64,000 bases of DNA, taken from the NCBI RefSeq assembly GCF_001584145.1, contig NZ_CP013232.1, positions 5,208,001 to 5,272,000 of the forward strand. Reading direction: 5' to 3'. Every line of letters starts with the position of its first letter. Position 1 is the stretch's first letter. This document shows, in pieces, positions 27,885 to 39,524 of this stretch. Origin of the DNA: Collimonas fungivorans. GTDB taxonomy: Bacteria; Pseudomonadota; Gammaproteobacteria; Burkholderiales; Burkholderiaceae_D. The notes beneath the pieces are model-generated. The model had not been told where the DNA came from and searched no databases. It saw nothing but the letters and a program-made list of their open reading frames with translations. Made by a program: the position numbers and the translations under genes.

Positions 27885-28997
27885 TCAAGTCTGTATCAGC
27901 TTGCGATGGCGCTGGATGCTCATCAATATGCCGGCGCCCAGCCCCAGGGTGACCAGCGCGGTGCCGCCATAACTCATGAATGGCAAAGGTACGCCAACTA
28001 CCGGCAAAATGCCACTCACCATGCCCATGTTGACGAATGCATAAGTAAAGAAAATCAAGGTGATGGAACCGGCCAGCAAGCGCGTGAACATGGTTGGCGC
28101 ATTGGCCGCGATCATCATGCCGCGCCCGATCAGCAATATGTACAGGAACAGCAGGACGCAGTTGCCGATCAGGCCGAATTCTTCGGAAAATACCGCAAAA
28201 ATGAAATCGGTGGTGCGTTCCGGAATGAATTCCAGATGCGCTTGCGTGCCTTTCAGCCAGCCCTTGCCAAACACGCCGCCGGAACCGACCGCAATGGTTG
28301 ACTGGATGATATGGAAACCTTTGCCGAGCGGATCCGAGGTGGGATCGATCAGCATCATCACTCGCTGCCGCTGGTAATCGTGCAGCACCGACCACAGCAC
28401 CGGCAAGCTGGCGCCGGCCGCCACCGCGAGACCGATCAGCACGCGCCACGACAAGCCGGCCAGGAAGATCACGTAGAAGCCTGCGGCCAGCACCAGGGTG
28501 CCGGTGCCCAGATCCGGTTGCCTGATGATCAAGCCGACCGGCAATGCCAGCAGCAATGCCGCCACCAAGTAATCGCGCCAGGTAATCATGCCTTCGCGCT
28601 TCTGGAAATACCAGGCCAGCATCAACGGCATCGCGATTTTCATGATTTCCGAAGGCTGAATCACCATGCCAATATTTATCCAGCGCCGCGAACCTTTTTT
28701 TACTATCCCGAACACCGCCACCGCAATCAGCAGCGACACGCCCAGTGCATAGGCCGGTATCGCAAACCGCATCAGGGTCTGCGGCGGAACATTGGCGGCA
28801 ATCCACATGATGACAAACGCTACCAGGATATTACGCAGCTGGTCTTCAACTCTTCCCGGAAAATCGATTCCGGCTGAATACAAGGTGATGATACCGACTG
28901 ACAATATCAAAAACATGATCAGCGACAGAGCACCGTCAAACACCGCTATATGCGATTTGATGCTTTGCCAGACGGCATGCCTATCGGTCAGGTTCAT
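27885..28997 (-). CDS. rodA: Rod shape-determining peptidoglycan glycosyltransferase RodA
   Basis: A 370-residue SEDS-family membrane protein with about ten helices. Diagnostic stretches are KGSRRWINIGMVIQPSEIMK, RQPDLGTGTLVLAAGFYVIF and the C-terminal GVPLPFMSYGGTALVTLGLG. It polymerises glycan strands during cell elongation in complex with PBP2. It starts eight bases after the mrdA stop, as is usual for this pair. Confidence 0.96.
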   Translation of the reverse strand: MNLTDRHAVWQSIKSHIAVFDGALSLIMFLILSVGIITLYSAGIDFPGRVEDQLRNILVAFVIMWIAANVPPQTLMRFAIPAYALGVSLLIAVAVFGIVKKGSRRWINIGMVIQPSEIMKIAMPLMLAWYFQKREGMITWRDYLVAALLLALPVGLIIRQPDLGTGTLVLAAGFYVIFLAGLSWRVLIGLAVAAGASLPVLWSVLHDYQRQRVMMLIDPTSDPLGKGFHIIQSTIAVGSGGVFGKGWLKGTQAHLEFIPERTTDFIFAVFSEEFGLIGNCVLLFLYILLIGRGMMIAANAPTMFTRLLAGSITLIFFTYAFVNMGMVSGILPVVGVPLPFMSYGGTALVTLGLGAGILMSIQRHRKLIQT

Positions 28998-29005
28998 GGT
29001 TCCAG

Positions 29006-31015
29006 TTACTCGCGGTTACCCGGGGTTTCTTCACCCGGCTTATAGGCGTCTTCCGTGCTCTCGGTAGCCCTGGTTTGACTTTCCCGCTGTGCCGGCACGG
29101 CATCGTCTTCTTCCGACACCGGCGCTGCTGCAGGTGCCGGCGACGCTGCCTTGCCGCTATCCCCCGGACGCTTGCCCAGCATGTAGAAATCCAGCGCCTT
29201 GCGTACGATCGGCGCGGCGGCGGCGGCGCCGAAGCCACCGTTTTCGACAATCACCGCAATCGCGATGCGCGGCTTGTCGGCAGGTGCGAACGCGGTATAC
29301 CAGGCATTGTCGGCCAGGCGCGTGTTATTGTGCCGCTTGTCGTATTTCTCGCCTTGTTTGATGCCTAAAACCTGGGCGGTCCCGGTCTTGCCGCCCGATT
29401 CATAACCGGCGCCGGCAAATATTGCTCTCCCAGTACCTTCATGCGTTACGCCTACCATCGCCTTCTTGATGAAATCGATATTTTCCTGCTTCAGCGGAAT
29501 GCGGTAACTTTCCTTCGGCACGGTTTGCGTTCGCGTACGCGTCGTGCCGTCTTCGATGATCTTGACCAGATGCGGTTTCATCACCACCCCGTCGTTGACC
29601 AAGGTCGCTACCGCATGCGCCATCTGCAGCGGCGTAAAGGCATTGAAGCCTTGGCCGATGCCAAGTGAAATGGTATCGCCGCCAACCCACTTCTGCGCTG
29701 CCACCCGTTTGTAGTATTTCCGTTTCCAGTCAGTCGACGGCAAGATTCCACGCTGCTCGTGCTCCAGGTCGATACCGGTCAACTGGCCGAAACCGAACGG
29801 TTTCATGAAATCGTGGATGGTGTCCGGTCCCAGGTCGTTGGCCAGCATGTAGTAATAGGTATCGCAAGATTCAACGATAGACTTGTACATGTCTACCCGC
29901 CCGTGGCCGCCTACCTTGTCGTCGCGGAACTGGTGCCCGCCCAGCATGAAATAGCCGATATCGTTGATAGCGAAAGACGTGGTGCGTTTGCCTAGCTCCA
30001 GCGCCGCCAGCGCCATGAATGGCTTGTAGGTCGACCCGGGCGCATAAGTGCCGCTCATGGGGCGATTGATCAACGGGTGATCGGGCGAATTATTCAGCTC
30101 GTCCCAGCTTTGCTGATCGATGCCTTCAACAAACAGATTGGGGTCGAACGACGGCTGCGAGACATACGCCAGCACGTCGCCGGTGGACGGCTCGATCGCC
30201 ACCAGCGCGCCGCGCCGATCGCCGAACGCTTCCTCTGCCACCTTCTGCAGTTCGATGTCGATCGACAGGATCAGGTTGTTGCCCGGTGTCGCAGAGACGT
30301 GCGACATGCTGCGCACTGCGCGGCCGCTGGCGGCGATCTCGATTTCTTCGTAGCCGGTGTTGCCATGCAATTGCTGCTCGTAGCTCTTTTCCAGGCCGTC
30401 CTTGCCGATGTAGCTGGTGCCTTTATAGTTGGCGGCGTCTTCGCTGTCGTCGATGCGGTCGGCATCCTTCTGGTTGATGCGGCCGATATAGCCGATCACG
30501 TGAGCCGCCACTTCGCCCAGCGGATACTGGCGGAACAGGCGCGCCTGCACGTCTATGCCGGGGAAGCGATAACGCTGGGCGGTGAAGCGCGCCACTTCTT
30601 CGTCGCTCAGGCGGGTGCGGATCGGCAGGCTGGCAAAACTCTTGGAATCTTCCAGCATCTTCTTGAAGCGGCGCCGGTCTTTCGGCGTAATGTTGACTAT
30701 CTGCGCCAGATCGTCAATCACGCTTTCGAGATCGCCCTTGATTTTGGAACGGGTGATTTCCAATGTGTAGGCAGAATAATTGCGCGCCAGGATGACGCCG
30801 TTGCGGTCCATGATCAGGCCGCGGTTCGGCACCACCGGCACCAGCGAGATCCGGTTGTCCTCGGCTTGCGCTGCGTAGGCATCGTGGCGCACCACCTGCA
30901 GCCAGATAAAACGCGCGCCCAGCAGGCCGAAACAGATCAGCACAAAAGCCACGGCCGCCGTTATCCGCAAGCGGAACTTGCGCAATTCGTGTTCGGTGTT
31001 TTTGAATTCGGTCAT
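29006..31015 (-). CDS. mrdA: Penicillin-binding protein 2 (elongation transpeptidase)
   Basis: A 669-residue class B penicillin-binding protein. One membrane anchor lies at about residues 16-38. The PBP dimerisation domain follows, then the transpeptidase domain with the nucleophile Ser328 in GSTYKPF, the SxN-type ESCDTYYY region, and KTGTAQV near the end. The C-terminal tail of about 50 residues is Pro/Glu/Ala rich. It crosslinks peptidoglycan for elongation with RodA. It lies eight bases after mreD. Confidence 0.96.
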   Translation of the reverse strand: MTEFKNTEHELRKFRLRITAAVAFVLICFGLLGARFIWLQVVRHDAYAAQAEDNRISLVPVVPNRGLIMDRNGVILARNYSAYTLEITRSKIKGDLESVIDDLAQIVNITPKDRRRFKKMLEDSKSFASLPIRTRLSDEEVARFTAQRYRFPGIDVQARLFRQYPLGEVAAHVIGYIGRINQKDADRIDDSEDAANYKGTSYIGKDGLEKSYEQQLHGNTGYEEIEIAASGRAVRSMSHVSATPGNNLILSIDIELQKVAEEAFGDRRGALVAIEPSTGDVLAYVSQPSFDPNLFVEGIDQQSWDELNNSPDHPLINRPMSGTYAPGSTYKPFMALAALELGKRTTSFAINDIGYFMLGGHQFRDDKVGGHGRVDMYKSIVESCDTYYYMLANDLGPDTIHDFMKPFGFGQLTGIDLEHEQRGILPSTDWKRKYYKRVAAQKWVGGDTISLGIGQGFNAFTPLQMAHAVATLVNDGVVMKPHLVKIIEDGTTRTRTQTVPKESYRIPLKQENIDFIKKAMVGVTHEGTGRAIFAGAGYESGGKTGTAQVLGIKQGEKYDKRHNNTRLADNAWYTAFAPADKPRIAIAVIVENGGFGAAAAAPIVRKALDFYMLGKRPGDSGKAASPAPAAAPVSEEDDAVPAQRESQTRATESTEDAYKPGEETPGNRE

Positions 31016-31023
31016 GGACGCGG

Positions 31024-31536
31024 CTAGATGGGACGATTGTCATCGCGATCGACCGCGCGCCGCTGCGGCGCCAGCAGCAGCCACACCACGATCGGCCACA
31101 GCGCCACGCAAACGAAGCTCTCGGCGAAATACAGCCAGCCTGGAAACTTGCCGCTGACGGACATCCGTATCACCAGCTGTATCAGCTGCGTCAGCAACAT
31201 CAAGGGCAGTACATGCAGCGCTTGCACGCTGACCGAGAACCACAGCACGCGGCGATGGATCATGATGGCAAAATAAGACAGCAGCGTGTACGCCAGCGCG
31301 TTCTGGCCAAGCAGGGTAGCTTCATGCACGTCCATCAGCAGGCCCATGCAGAAAGCGATGCCGATGCCGATCTTGCGCGGCTGGTGGATGCTCCAGAACA
31401 CCAGCACCAGCGCCACGAAATCCGGCACGCCCGGCCATTGGCCCCAGGGCAGCAGGTTGAGCAGGAATGCCAGCAGCAGCGTCATCGCGATGAACAGCGG
31501 GTTGGCCGGCAACAGGATGTAATGGGGACGCATCAT
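31024..31536 (-). CDS. mreD: Rod shape-determining protein MreD
   Basis: A 170-residue membrane protein with about five hydrophobic helices and the family stretch LPWGQWPGVPDFVALVLVFW and GIAFCMGLLMDVHEATLLGQ. It is part of the elongasome that links MreB and MreC to RodA/PBP2. Its start overlaps the mreC end by four bases. Confidence 0.93.
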   Translation of the reverse strand: MMRPHYILLPANPLFIAMTLLLAFLLNLLPWGQWPGVPDFVALVLVFWSIHQPRKIGIGIAFCMGLLMDVHEATLLGQNALAYTLLSYFAIMIHRRVLWFSVSVQALHVLPLMLLTQLIQLVIRMSVSGKFPGWLYFAESFVCVALWPIVVWLLLAPQRRAVDRDDNRPI

Positions 31537-32543
31537 CGGACACCGGCTCCTTGCGGATTTTTGCGAGCGGCTTCGGGATTGCTTTCTTTCCCTGCTTCTT
31601 TCGCGGCTTCGCGCGTCTTGTCGCGGGTACTTTCGGTCAGCCGCCGCTTGCTCAGTATGTCGGCCTTGCTGTTGGGGATGGCGGCTTCGTCGTCCGGACG
31701 CGCCACGGGATTGGGATCAACCAGCAGGATCAGCAGCTGGGTGTGCCTGTCGATACCGGCCACCGGCTCGCAGACGATATGCGCAAAGGCATCGGCCGAC
31801 TTGCTTTCGACCTGCACTACCTTGGCCACCGACAGGCCGGCAGGATAAACGCCGTCGATGCCGGAAGTCACCAGCAGGTCGCCCTTCTGGATATCGGCGT
31901 TGGAAGACATGAAACGCAAGTCCAGGTAACCCGACTGGCCGCGCCCGTAAGCCACGCTGCGCAAGCCGTTGCGCAGCACCTGCACCGGGATCGCCTGGTC
32001 CTTGTCGGTCAGCAGCGTGACCTCGGAGGTAAACGGGAATACGCGCGTCACCTGGCCGACGATGCCGGCGTCGTCGATCACCGGCTGGCCGGTAGCCACG
32101 CCTTGCTGCGAGCCGCGGTCCATGATCACCTTGCGGGCAAACTGGTCACGCGCGTCGTACAGGATTTCGCTCATCACCGATTTCACCGGCAGCCGTTGTT
32201 CAACCCCGAGCAATTTGCGCAGCTGGGCATTTTCAGCGGCCAGCTGCTGCGCCTGCTGCAATTGCTGGGCGCGTTCGCCTTGCTGGCTGCGCAGGGCCTG
32301 GTTTTCTTTTTCCACCGTAGACAGCGAAGAAAAATAATCGACCACCCGGTTGGTGGCGTCGCGCGGCATCAGGGCCACCATCTGCAGGGGATAAAGCGCG
32401 GTGCCGACCGCCTGCCGCAGCAACAGCAAGGCATGGATGCGCGAATCGGCAATCAGCAGCGCCAGCGCCAGCAGCGTGCATATCACCGCCTTGGCGCGGG
32501 CCGAAGCGCCTTGCTTGAAGAGGGGTGGTGGGCTGTATTCCAT
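31533..32543 (-). CDS. mreC: Rod shape-determining protein MreC
   Basis: A 336-residue bitopic protein with one membrane helix at about residues 18-40. A coiled coil follows (STVEKENQALRSQQGERAQQ), then the beta-barrel MreC domain (RDQFARKVIMDRGSQQGVAT, DLLVTSGIDGVYPAGLSVAK). The C-terminal 60 residues are Lys/Glu rich and probably disordered. It activates PBP2 in the elongasome. The 179 bp before it, up to mreB, contain no gene. Confidence 0.94.
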   Translation of the reverse strand: MEYSPPPLFKQGASARAKAVICTLLALALLIADSRIHALLLLRQAVGTALYPLQMVALMPRDATNRVVDYFSSLSTVEKENQALRSQQGERAQQLQQAQQLAAENAQLRKLLGVEQRLPVKSVMSEILYDARDQFARKVIMDRGSQQGVATGQPVIDDAGIVGQVTRVFPFTSEVTLLTDKDQAIPVQVLRNGLRSVAYGRGQSGYLDLRFMSSNADIQKGDLLVTSGIDGVYPAGLSVAKVVQVESKSADAFAHIVCEPVAGIDRHTQLLILLVDPNPVARPDDEAAIPNSKADILSKRRLTESTRDKTREAAKEAGKESNPEAARKNPQGAGVR

Positions 32544-32722
32544 CAGTAATGGACAGGTTCGGTTTGGTCAGTGGCTGGCGGTACAAATACGTTCTTGCTC
32601 ATGTCCGTATTCATGCCGTAGATACGAAAGCGGGCCGCATGCATCAATGCACCGACCCGGTTGCCGCTGCCCGGCCTCAAGAGCAAGCTTATGAGGTTGG
32701 GCAAGCGTCGCATCAGTCTGGA

Positions 32723-33796
<1,074 letters not shown>

Positions 33797-34012
33797 TCAA
33801 ACGTTTTTTAGGGGGGTGTCTAGTATCCGGCGCATGGTAAAGATCGATTACCTGCCGCATGGACGCAACATTCTACCTTATAATTTGACTCAAATTAGGG
33901 CGTATAGCGCTCAAAATGCTTGCTTTTTACAAAAATCCAAGAAGTTATCGGCAAGCAAAGTGTTTCTATTTTAACCACATGCGCCTAAGTGCGCGCTTGA
34001 AAATCGAAAATC

Positions 34013-34315
34013 ATGTCATTAGCCCTTTCCGACGTTAAGCGTATTGCCAATCTGGCACGCCTCGAACTCACCGAAGACCAGGCCGCTTCCACGCTCGACA
34101 AACTGAACGGCATTTTCTCGCTGGTCGAGCAGATGCGCGCGGTAGATACCACCGGCATCGAGCCGCTGAGCCATCCGATTGCAGCGCTGCAGCAGGATTT
34201 GTCGCTGCGCTTGCGCGACGACGTGGTGACCGAATCGAATCATCGCGAGGATTACCAGAAAGTGGCGCCGGCGACTGAAGACGGCCTGTACCTGGTGCCG
34301 AAGGTCATCGAATAA
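34013..34315 (+). CDS. gatC: Aspartyl/glutamyl-tRNA amidotransferase subunit C
   Basis: A 100-residue GatC protein with the pattern [20 protein letters not shown], and the C-terminal [20 protein letters not shown]. It wraps around GatA and stabilises the GatCAB complex that converts Glu-tRNA(Gln) or Asp-tRNA(Asn) to the amide. It lies 71 bp before gatA and is divergent from mreB across a 246-bp AT-rich gap. Confidence 0.95.
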   Translation: MSLALSDVKRIANLARLELTEDQAASTLDKLNGIFSLVEQMRAVDTTGIEPLSHPIAALQQDLSLRLRDDVVTESNHREDYQKVAPATEDGLYLVPKVIE

Positions 34316-34386
34316 TCATCAAATACGCCGGGCTGCGTTCGCGGTAAGCCTTTGTCGTCCCGCAAAGTTAATATTTAAAAGTACTC

Positions 34387-35853
34387 ATGCATACCAAAAC
34401 ACTCAAGCAATTGTCGGTGCTGCTGCACGAAAAGAAGATCTCGGCCGAGGAGCTGGCGCAACTGTACCTGGCCAGGATCCAGCAAAGCGACCTGAACGCC
34501 TTCCTGCATGTCGACCAGGAATTGACGCTGCAACAGGCGCGCGCCGCCGACTTGCGCCTGGCGCAAAACGACAGCACGCCGCTGACCGGCGTGCCGATCG
34601 CACACAAGGACATTTTCGTGACGCGCGGCTGGCGCGCCACCGCCGGTTCGAAGATGCTGGAAAACTATATCAGCCCGTTCGACGCCACCGTGGTGGAACA
34701 CTTCAACCACGCCGGCATGGTGACCCTGGGCAAACTGAACTGCGATGAATTCGCCATGGGTTCGTCCAATGAAAATTCACATTTCGGCCCGGTCAAGAAT
34801 CCGTGGGACAAGACCGCGATCCCGGGCGGTTCCTCCGGCGGTTCGGCGGCAGCCGTCGCCGCGCGCCTGACGCCGGCCGCCACCGCCACCGACACCGGCG
34901 GTTCGATCCGCCAGCCGGCCTCGTTGTGCGGCGTGACCGGCATCAAGCCGACCTACGGCAGCGTCTCGCGCTTCGGCATGATCGCCTTCGCTTCCTCGCT
35001 GGACCAGGCCGGCCCGATCGCGCAGACCGCGGAAGATTGCGCCCTTCTGCTGAACGCCATGACCGGTTTCGATCCGCGCGATTCGACCAGCCTGGAACGC
35101 AAGAAAGAAGATTTCAGCGCCGGCCTGGACCAGGACCTGAAGGGCCTGCGCATCGGCATTCCGCGCGAATATTTCAGCAGCGGCCTGTCAGCCGATGTCG
35201 AACAGGCAGTACGTGCAGCGCTGCGGGAATATGAAAAACTGGGCGCCACGCTGGTCGACATCTCGCTGCCGAAAACCGAGCTGTCGATCCCGGTCTACTA
35301 CGTGATCGCACCGGCCGAAGCATCGTCCAACCTGAGCCGCTTCGACGGCGTCCGCTACGGCCACCGCGCCGCCGACTACAAGGACCTGGCCGACATGTAC
35401 AAGAAGTCGCGCGCGGAAGGTTTCGGCGAAGAAGTGAAGCGCCGCATCCTGGTCGGCGCCTATGTGCTGTCGCACGGCTATTACGACGCCTACTACCTGC
35501 AGGCGCAGAAAATCCGCCGCCTGATCGCCCAGGATTTCCAGAACGCGCTGACCGGCCCGAACCGCCAGTGCGACGTCATCATGGGACCGGTATCGCCGAC
35601 CGTGGCCTGGGACCTGGGCGCCAAGGCGGACGATCCAGTGGCCAATTATCTGGCCGACATCTATACGCTGTCGACCAGCCTGGCCGGCCTGCCGGGCATG
35701 TCGATACCTTGCGGTTTCGGCCAGGGCGAAAAAAATGCGCGGCGCCCGGTCGGGCTGCAGATCATCGGTAATTATTATGAGGAAGCCAGGCTGCTCAACG
35801 TCGCGCACCAGTACCAGCGCGTGACCGACTGGCATTTGCGCAGCCCCGAGTAA
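34387..35853 (+). CDS. gatA: Aspartyl/glutamyl-tRNA amidotransferase subunit A
   Basis: A 488-residue amidase-signature enzyme that releases ammonia from glutamine for GatB. The amidase Ser-cisSer-Lys motif region is present as GVPIAHKD for the lysine and [20 protein letters not shown] with [11 protein letters not shown] for the serines. Length is normal. It lies between gatC and an inserted small exported-protein gene in the operon. Confidence 0.96.
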   Translation: MHTKTLKQLSVLLHEKKISAEELAQLYLARIQQSDLNAFLHVDQELTLQQARAADLRLAQNDSTPLTGVPIAHKDIFVTRGWRATAGSKMLENYISPFDATVVEHFNHAGMVTLGKLNCDEFAMGSSNENSHFGPVKNPWDKTAIPGGSSGGSAAAVAARLTPAATATDTGGSIRQPASLCGVTGIKPTYGSVSRFGMIAFASSLDQAGPIAQTAEDCALLLNAMTGFDPRDSTSLERKKEDFSAGLDQDLKGLRIGIPREYFSSGLSADVEQAVRAALREYEKLGATLVDISLPKTELSIPVYYVIAPAEASSNLSRFDGVRYGHRAADYKDLADMYKKSRAEGFGEEVKRRILVGAYVLSHGYYDAYYLQAQKIRRLIAQDFQNALTGPNRQCDVIMGPVSPTVAWDLGAKADDPVANYLADIYTLSTSLAGLPGMSIPCGFGQGEKNARRPVGLQIIGNYYEEARLLNVAHQYQRVTDWHLRSPE

Positions 35854-35871
35854 AAAGCGATCGCCCAGCCC

Positions 35872-36405
35872 ATGTCATCGATCGTGCTTTTTTTTCAGAG
35901 TCGCCGCGCCAGGCTGGCGGTATTGGCACTGTTTGCCTTGAGCGCCACGCTGGTGACGCCGGCACTCCAGGCACAGCAATTGCAGACCAAATTCGGCTGC
36001 AACCTGACCCGCGATGCGGATGGCGAAAAGGTGATTTACGGCGACACCGGGGAATTCAAGCTGGACGGCGACCGCATCGAAGCGTTGCGCTGGGAATCGG
36101 CGCTGTACCGGCCGACCCATGGTTTCGAATGCAGCATCGACACCGGCGATAACCCGCAAGCCGAAGTCCGGCAGGATGGCGGCAAGGACAACTGGCGCAT
36201 CACCTTGAAAGATGCGGTTGCCGCGCGCCGGCAACGCGGCTACGATTTTTACGATCACGGCATGAATTGCAGCATCCGCCTGCAACGCGACGGCGACAGA
36301 TTGCACGTGATACCGAGCTGCCCGGCGCTGTGCGGCTCAAGAGCAAATTTTACGGAACTGTCGGTGGATTTAAAGACCGGCGAGTGTAGTTACCAAGATA
36401 AATAA
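35872..36405 (+). CDS. Hypothetical exported protein between gatA and gatB
   Basis: A 177-residue protein of unknown function. The N-terminus has an Arg-rich stretch and a hydrophobic core ([20 protein letters not shown]) ending ALQA-QQ, a typical signal peptide, so it should be periplasmic. The mature part is about 140 residues with six cysteines ([29 protein letters not shown]), which could form three disulphides. It is rich in short polar strands, which suggests a small beta-structured domain. The gene lies 18 bp after gatA and 10 bp before gatB, so it shares their transcript. No family is recognised and its link to tRNA amidation is not obvious. Confidence 0.8.
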   Translation: MSSIVLFFQSRRARLAVLALFALSATLVTPALQAQQLQTKFGCNLTRDADGEKVIYGDTGEFKLDGDRIEALRWESALYRPTHGFECSIDTGDNPQAEVRQDGGKDNWRITLKDAVAARRQRGYDFYDHGMNCSIRLQRDGDRLHVIPSCPALCGSRANFTELSVDLKTGECSYQDK

Positions 36406-36415
36406 GGAAATCATT

Positions 36416-37876
36416 ATGCAGTGGGAAGTCGTGATCGGTCTGGAAACGCATACGCAACTCTCGACCAAGTCAAAAATCTTCAGCGGCTCGTCGACCCAGT
36501 TCGGCGCCGCCGCCAACACCCAGGCCAGCCCGGTCGACCTGGCGCTGCCTGGCGTGCTGCCGGTGCTCAACCGCGGCGCGGTGGAGCGCGCGATCCAGTT
36601 CGGCCTGGCGGTGAACGCGACGATTGCGCCGCAATCGATCTTTGCGCGCAAAAACTATTTCTATCCCGACCTGCCGAAGGGTTACCAGATCAGCCAGTTT
36701 GAAATCCCGGTAGTCCAGGGCGGCAAGGTTTCCTTCGTGCTGGAAAAAGACGGCAAGAGCGAACTCCGGACCGTGCAGCTGACGCGCGCCCACCTGGAAG
36801 AAGACGCCGGCAAATCGCTGCACGAAGACTACCAGGGCATGAGCGGCATCGACCTCAACCGCGCCGGCACGCCGCTGCTGGAAATCGTCACCGAGCCAGA
36901 CATGCGCAGCGCCGCCGAAGCGGTAGCCTACGCCAAGGCCCTGCATTCGCTGGTGATGTGGCTGGGGATTTGCGACGGCAACATGCAGGAAGGTTCTTTC
37001 CGCTGCGACGCCAACGTCTCGGTGCGGCCGGTCGGCCAGGCCGCTTACGGCACCCGCAGCGAAATCAAGAACCTGAACTCCTTCCGCTTCCTGGAAGAGG
37101 CGATCAACTACGAAGTGCGGCGCCAGATCGAAGTGATCGAAGACGGCGGCAAAGTAGTACAGGAAACCCGCCTCTACGATCCGGACAAGAAAGAAACCCG
37201 GTCGATGCGCAGCAAGGAAGATTCCCAGGATTACCGCTATTTCCCGGATCCCGACCTGCCGCCGCTGGTAATCGGCGCTGAATGGGTTGAGCGCGTCCGC
37301 GCCACCATGCCGGAACTGCCAGGCGCGATGCGCGAGCGTTTCGTGCGCGATTTCGGCCTGTCGGAATACGATGCCGCGGTGCTGACCCAATCGAAAGCGA
37401 TGGCCGGCTACTTCGAAGCGGTGACGGTGAAAGCCGGTAAGGAACAAGCCAAACCCGCCGCCAACTGGCTGATGGGCGACCTGTCTTCGGCGCTGAACCG
37501 GGAAAACGTCGAGGTGGTCGATGCCCCTGTCAGTGCAGTACAGCTGGCGCTGCTGCTGCAACGCATCGCCGACGGCACGATCTCCAACAAGATTGCCAAG
37601 GAAGTATTCGGCGCCATGTGGGAAGCCAAATCCGCACAGGAAAACCTGGCCGACGAGATTATCGAAAGCAAGGGACTGAAGCAGATTTCCGATAGCGGTG
37701 CGCTGGAAAAAATCATCGATGAAGTGCTGGCGGCGAACGCCAAGTCAGTCGAGGAATTCCGCGCCGGCAAGGAAAAGGCGTTCAATGCCCTGATCGGCCA
37801 GGCCATGAAAGCCACCAAGGGCAAGGCCAATCCTGCGCAGCTGACCGAGCTGCTGAAGCAGAAACTGACTGCTTAA
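36416..37876 (+). CDS. gatB: Aspartyl/glutamyl-tRNA amidotransferase subunit B
   Basis: A 486-residue protein. It starts with the kinase-like cradle ([40 protein letters not shown]) that phosphorylates tRNA-bound Glu or Asp and accepts ammonia, and ends with a YqeY-like helical tail domain that binds tRNA. Length and motifs are normal. A strong terminator follows. Confidence 0.97.
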   Translation: MQWEVVIGLETHTQLSTKSKIFSGSSTQFGAAANTQASPVDLALPGVLPVLNRGAVERAIQFGLAVNATIAPQSIFARKNYFYPDLPKGYQISQFEIPVVQGGKVSFVLEKDGKSELRTVQLTRAHLEEDAGKSLHEDYQGMSGIDLNRAGTPLLEIVTEPDMRSAAEAVAYAKALHSLVMWLGICDGNMQEGSFRCDANVSVRPVGQAAYGTRSEIKNLNSFRFLEEAINYEVRRQIEVIEDGGKVVQETRLYDPDKKETRSMRSKEDSQDYRYFPDPDLPPLVIGAEWVERVRATMPELPGAMRERFVRDFGLSEYDAAVLTQSKAMAGYFEAVTVKAGKEQAKPAANWLMGDLSSALNRENVEVVDAPVSAVQLALLLQRIADGTISNKIAKEVFGAMWEAKSAQENLADEIIESKGLKQISDSGALEKIIDEVLAANAKSVEEFRAGKEKAFNALIGQAMKATKGKANPAQLTELLKQKLTA

Positions 37877-37879
37877 AAA

Positions 37880-37911
37880 AATAGCGGCTGGCGTCATCGC
37901 CAGCCGCTATT
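37880..37911. terminator. Terminator after gatB
   Basis: AATAGCGGCTGGCG-TCAT-CGCCAGCCGCTATT is a perfect 14-bp stem with a four-base loop, preceded by an A-run and followed by a short T-run. It serves gatB and, in reverse, the convergent DUF4124 gene. Confidence 0.9.
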
Positions 37912-37929
37912 GTTTCATCATCTTCCAGC

Positions 37930-38583
37930 CTAGCGCGATGCCTGCGCCTCCGGCATCGCACCCACCAATTCCCTGTAGTGCTTCAGCGTCTCGTCGAACT
38001 TGCCGTTGATATGGGTCAGCTCGGCCTGGTGGTCCGCCATGTTTTTCTGGTTGTAGGCGATGTCGCGGTTAGCGTCGTCAATCTTGTTGCGCAGCGAGAT
38101 CGGCAAGGTTTTCCGGTGCTTGTAGAATTCGGCTTCGGTATTGGCGGTTTTCAGCTGGTTCTGGGCATCGTCGATGGCAACCTGGTCGCGCTTGATCAGG
38201 TCCTGCGACAGCGACAGGTAATAGCGGCGCGAGGCCTCGATATCGGCTTCGCTGCGATAACGCGACAGCAGCGCACGGTCCTGCTGGCGCCGCTGTTCTT
38301 CCGCCGCCAGCTCGATGCGGCGCTTGTCGTCCAGCGCCTGCTGCTGGCGCTTTTGCTCAGCCGTCAGCGGCGCCGGGATTTCACGTTTGACCACGCCGGC
38401 CTTGCTCAGCTCCAGCACCTTGCTGTTGGAACATTCCGGCATCGGATGATCGCCTGTGATAGTACGGCCTGCCGCATCCTTGCAGGTATAAATCTGGCCG
38501 TGCGCAAGCAGCGGCAGGAAACCTGCCGCACTGAAAAACACACCCCGTACAAGAGTTAGAGCAATCCGATTCATTCCCGTCAT
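37930..38583 (-). CDS. Exported DUF4124 domain protein with coiled coil
   Basis: A 217-residue protein. A signal peptide (up to AHGQ, near residue 29) is followed by a DUF4124 module (IYTCKDAAGRTITGDHPMPE C) with two cysteines. The remainder is helical and rich in Lys, Arg, Gln and Glu (AEQKRQQQALDDKRRIELAA), predicted coiled coil. The true start may be MNRI at 38574. DUF4124 proteins are common in betaproteobacteria and of unknown function. It is convergent with gatB. Confidence 0.82.
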   Translation of the reverse strand: MTGMNRIALTLVRGVFFSAAGFLPLLAHGQIYTCKDAAGRTITGDHPMPECSNSKVLELSKAGVVKREIPAPLTAEQKRQQQALDDKRRIELAAEEQRRQQDRALLSRYRSEADIEASRRYYLSLSQDLIKRDQVAIDDAQNQLKTANTEAEFYKHRKTLPISLRNKIDDANRDIAYNQKNMADHQAELTHINGKFDETLKHYRELVGAMPEAQASR

Positions 38584-38637
38584 CCACGACAGCTACACAT
38601 TAAATTCTGCACTCCGGCGCGAACGACTGGACTGTCG

Positions 38638-39303
38638 TCAAGCTACGCCGTAACGCTCCCTGTAAGCCGCCACTGCTGCCTGGTGGCGGTTCAATTCAGC
38701 GTCGGCGCCAGCGCCGGAAATATATTCCAGCAAGTCGTTCAGGTTGCCGATCGAAATCACCGGCATGCCATACGCTTGCGTCACTTCTTCTACCGCGGAG
38801 TTGGCCGACAACGCATCGTCCTTGCCCGACTTCTCCATCCGGTCCAGCGCGATCACCACCGCACAAGGCGTGGCGCCGGCGGCGCGGATCATCTCTACCG
38901 ACTCGCGCACCGAGGTGCCGGCCGAAATCACGTCGTCGATGATCAGTACCCGCCCCTTCAGCGGGCCGCCGACGATATTGCCGCCTTCGCCGTGATCCTT
39001 GGCTTCCTTGCGGTTATAGGCGAACTGCACATTACGTCCTTGCGCCGCCAGCGCCACCGCAGTCGCCGAGGCCAACGTGATGCCCTTGTAGGCTGGCCCG
39101 AACAACATGTCAAACTGCAAACCCGAGTCGATCAGGGTGCGCGCATAAAACTGTGCCAGCTGACCCAGCGCAGCGCCCTCGTTGAACATGCCCGCATTGA
39201 AGAAATACGGTGAAGTGCGCCCTGCCTTGGTCACAAACTCGCCGAATTTCAACACTCCAGCCTTGACCGCAAATTCTATAAATTGTTGACGTAAATTGTT
39301 CAA
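38638..39303 (-). CDS. pyrE: Orotate phosphoribosyltransferase
   Basis: A 221-residue type I phosphoribosyltransferase that joins orotate and PRPP to form OMP in pyrimidine synthesis. The PRPP-binding motif is [20 protein letters not shown], and the flexible catalytic loop is [12 protein letters not shown]. The N-terminus [20 protein letters not shown] is typical. It is transcribed away from exodeoxyribonuclease III across a 221-bp gap, in which I see no further gene. Confidence 0.95.
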   Translation of the reverse strand: MNNLRQQFIEFAVKAGVLKFGEFVTKAGRTSPYFFNAGMFNEGAALGQLAQFYARTLIDSGLQFDMLFGPAYKGITLASATAVALAAQGRNVQFAYNRKEAKDHGEGGNIVGGPLKGRVLIIDDVISAGTSVRESVEMIRAAGATPCAVVIALDRMEKSGKDDALSANSAVEEVTQAYGMPVISIGNLNDLLEYISGAGADAELNRHQAAVAAYRERYGVA

Positions 39304-39524
39304 AATGCACTCCAGACGGTTGAGGCTGACAAATTTTGTCGCTGTTTACAGCACATTAGCGACACCAGACCGCCATTTTAAATGGAGTTCATCCCTTCCA
39401 CAGCAGTAAGTGCAAACACCATGCCTGCTCGCAACGGGTTTTTAACCATGAACCCTGCCTCGCGCACGATGGCGGACCTTCGGTTATCCTTAGGCATCCT
39501 CTTATACCTTTTTATCGACCAAAC

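Noticed and set aside
33840..33920. TATAAT and TTGACT hexamers between mreB and gatC
   Set aside because: Spacings do not form a convincing promoter on either strand, so I did not list them as a feature.
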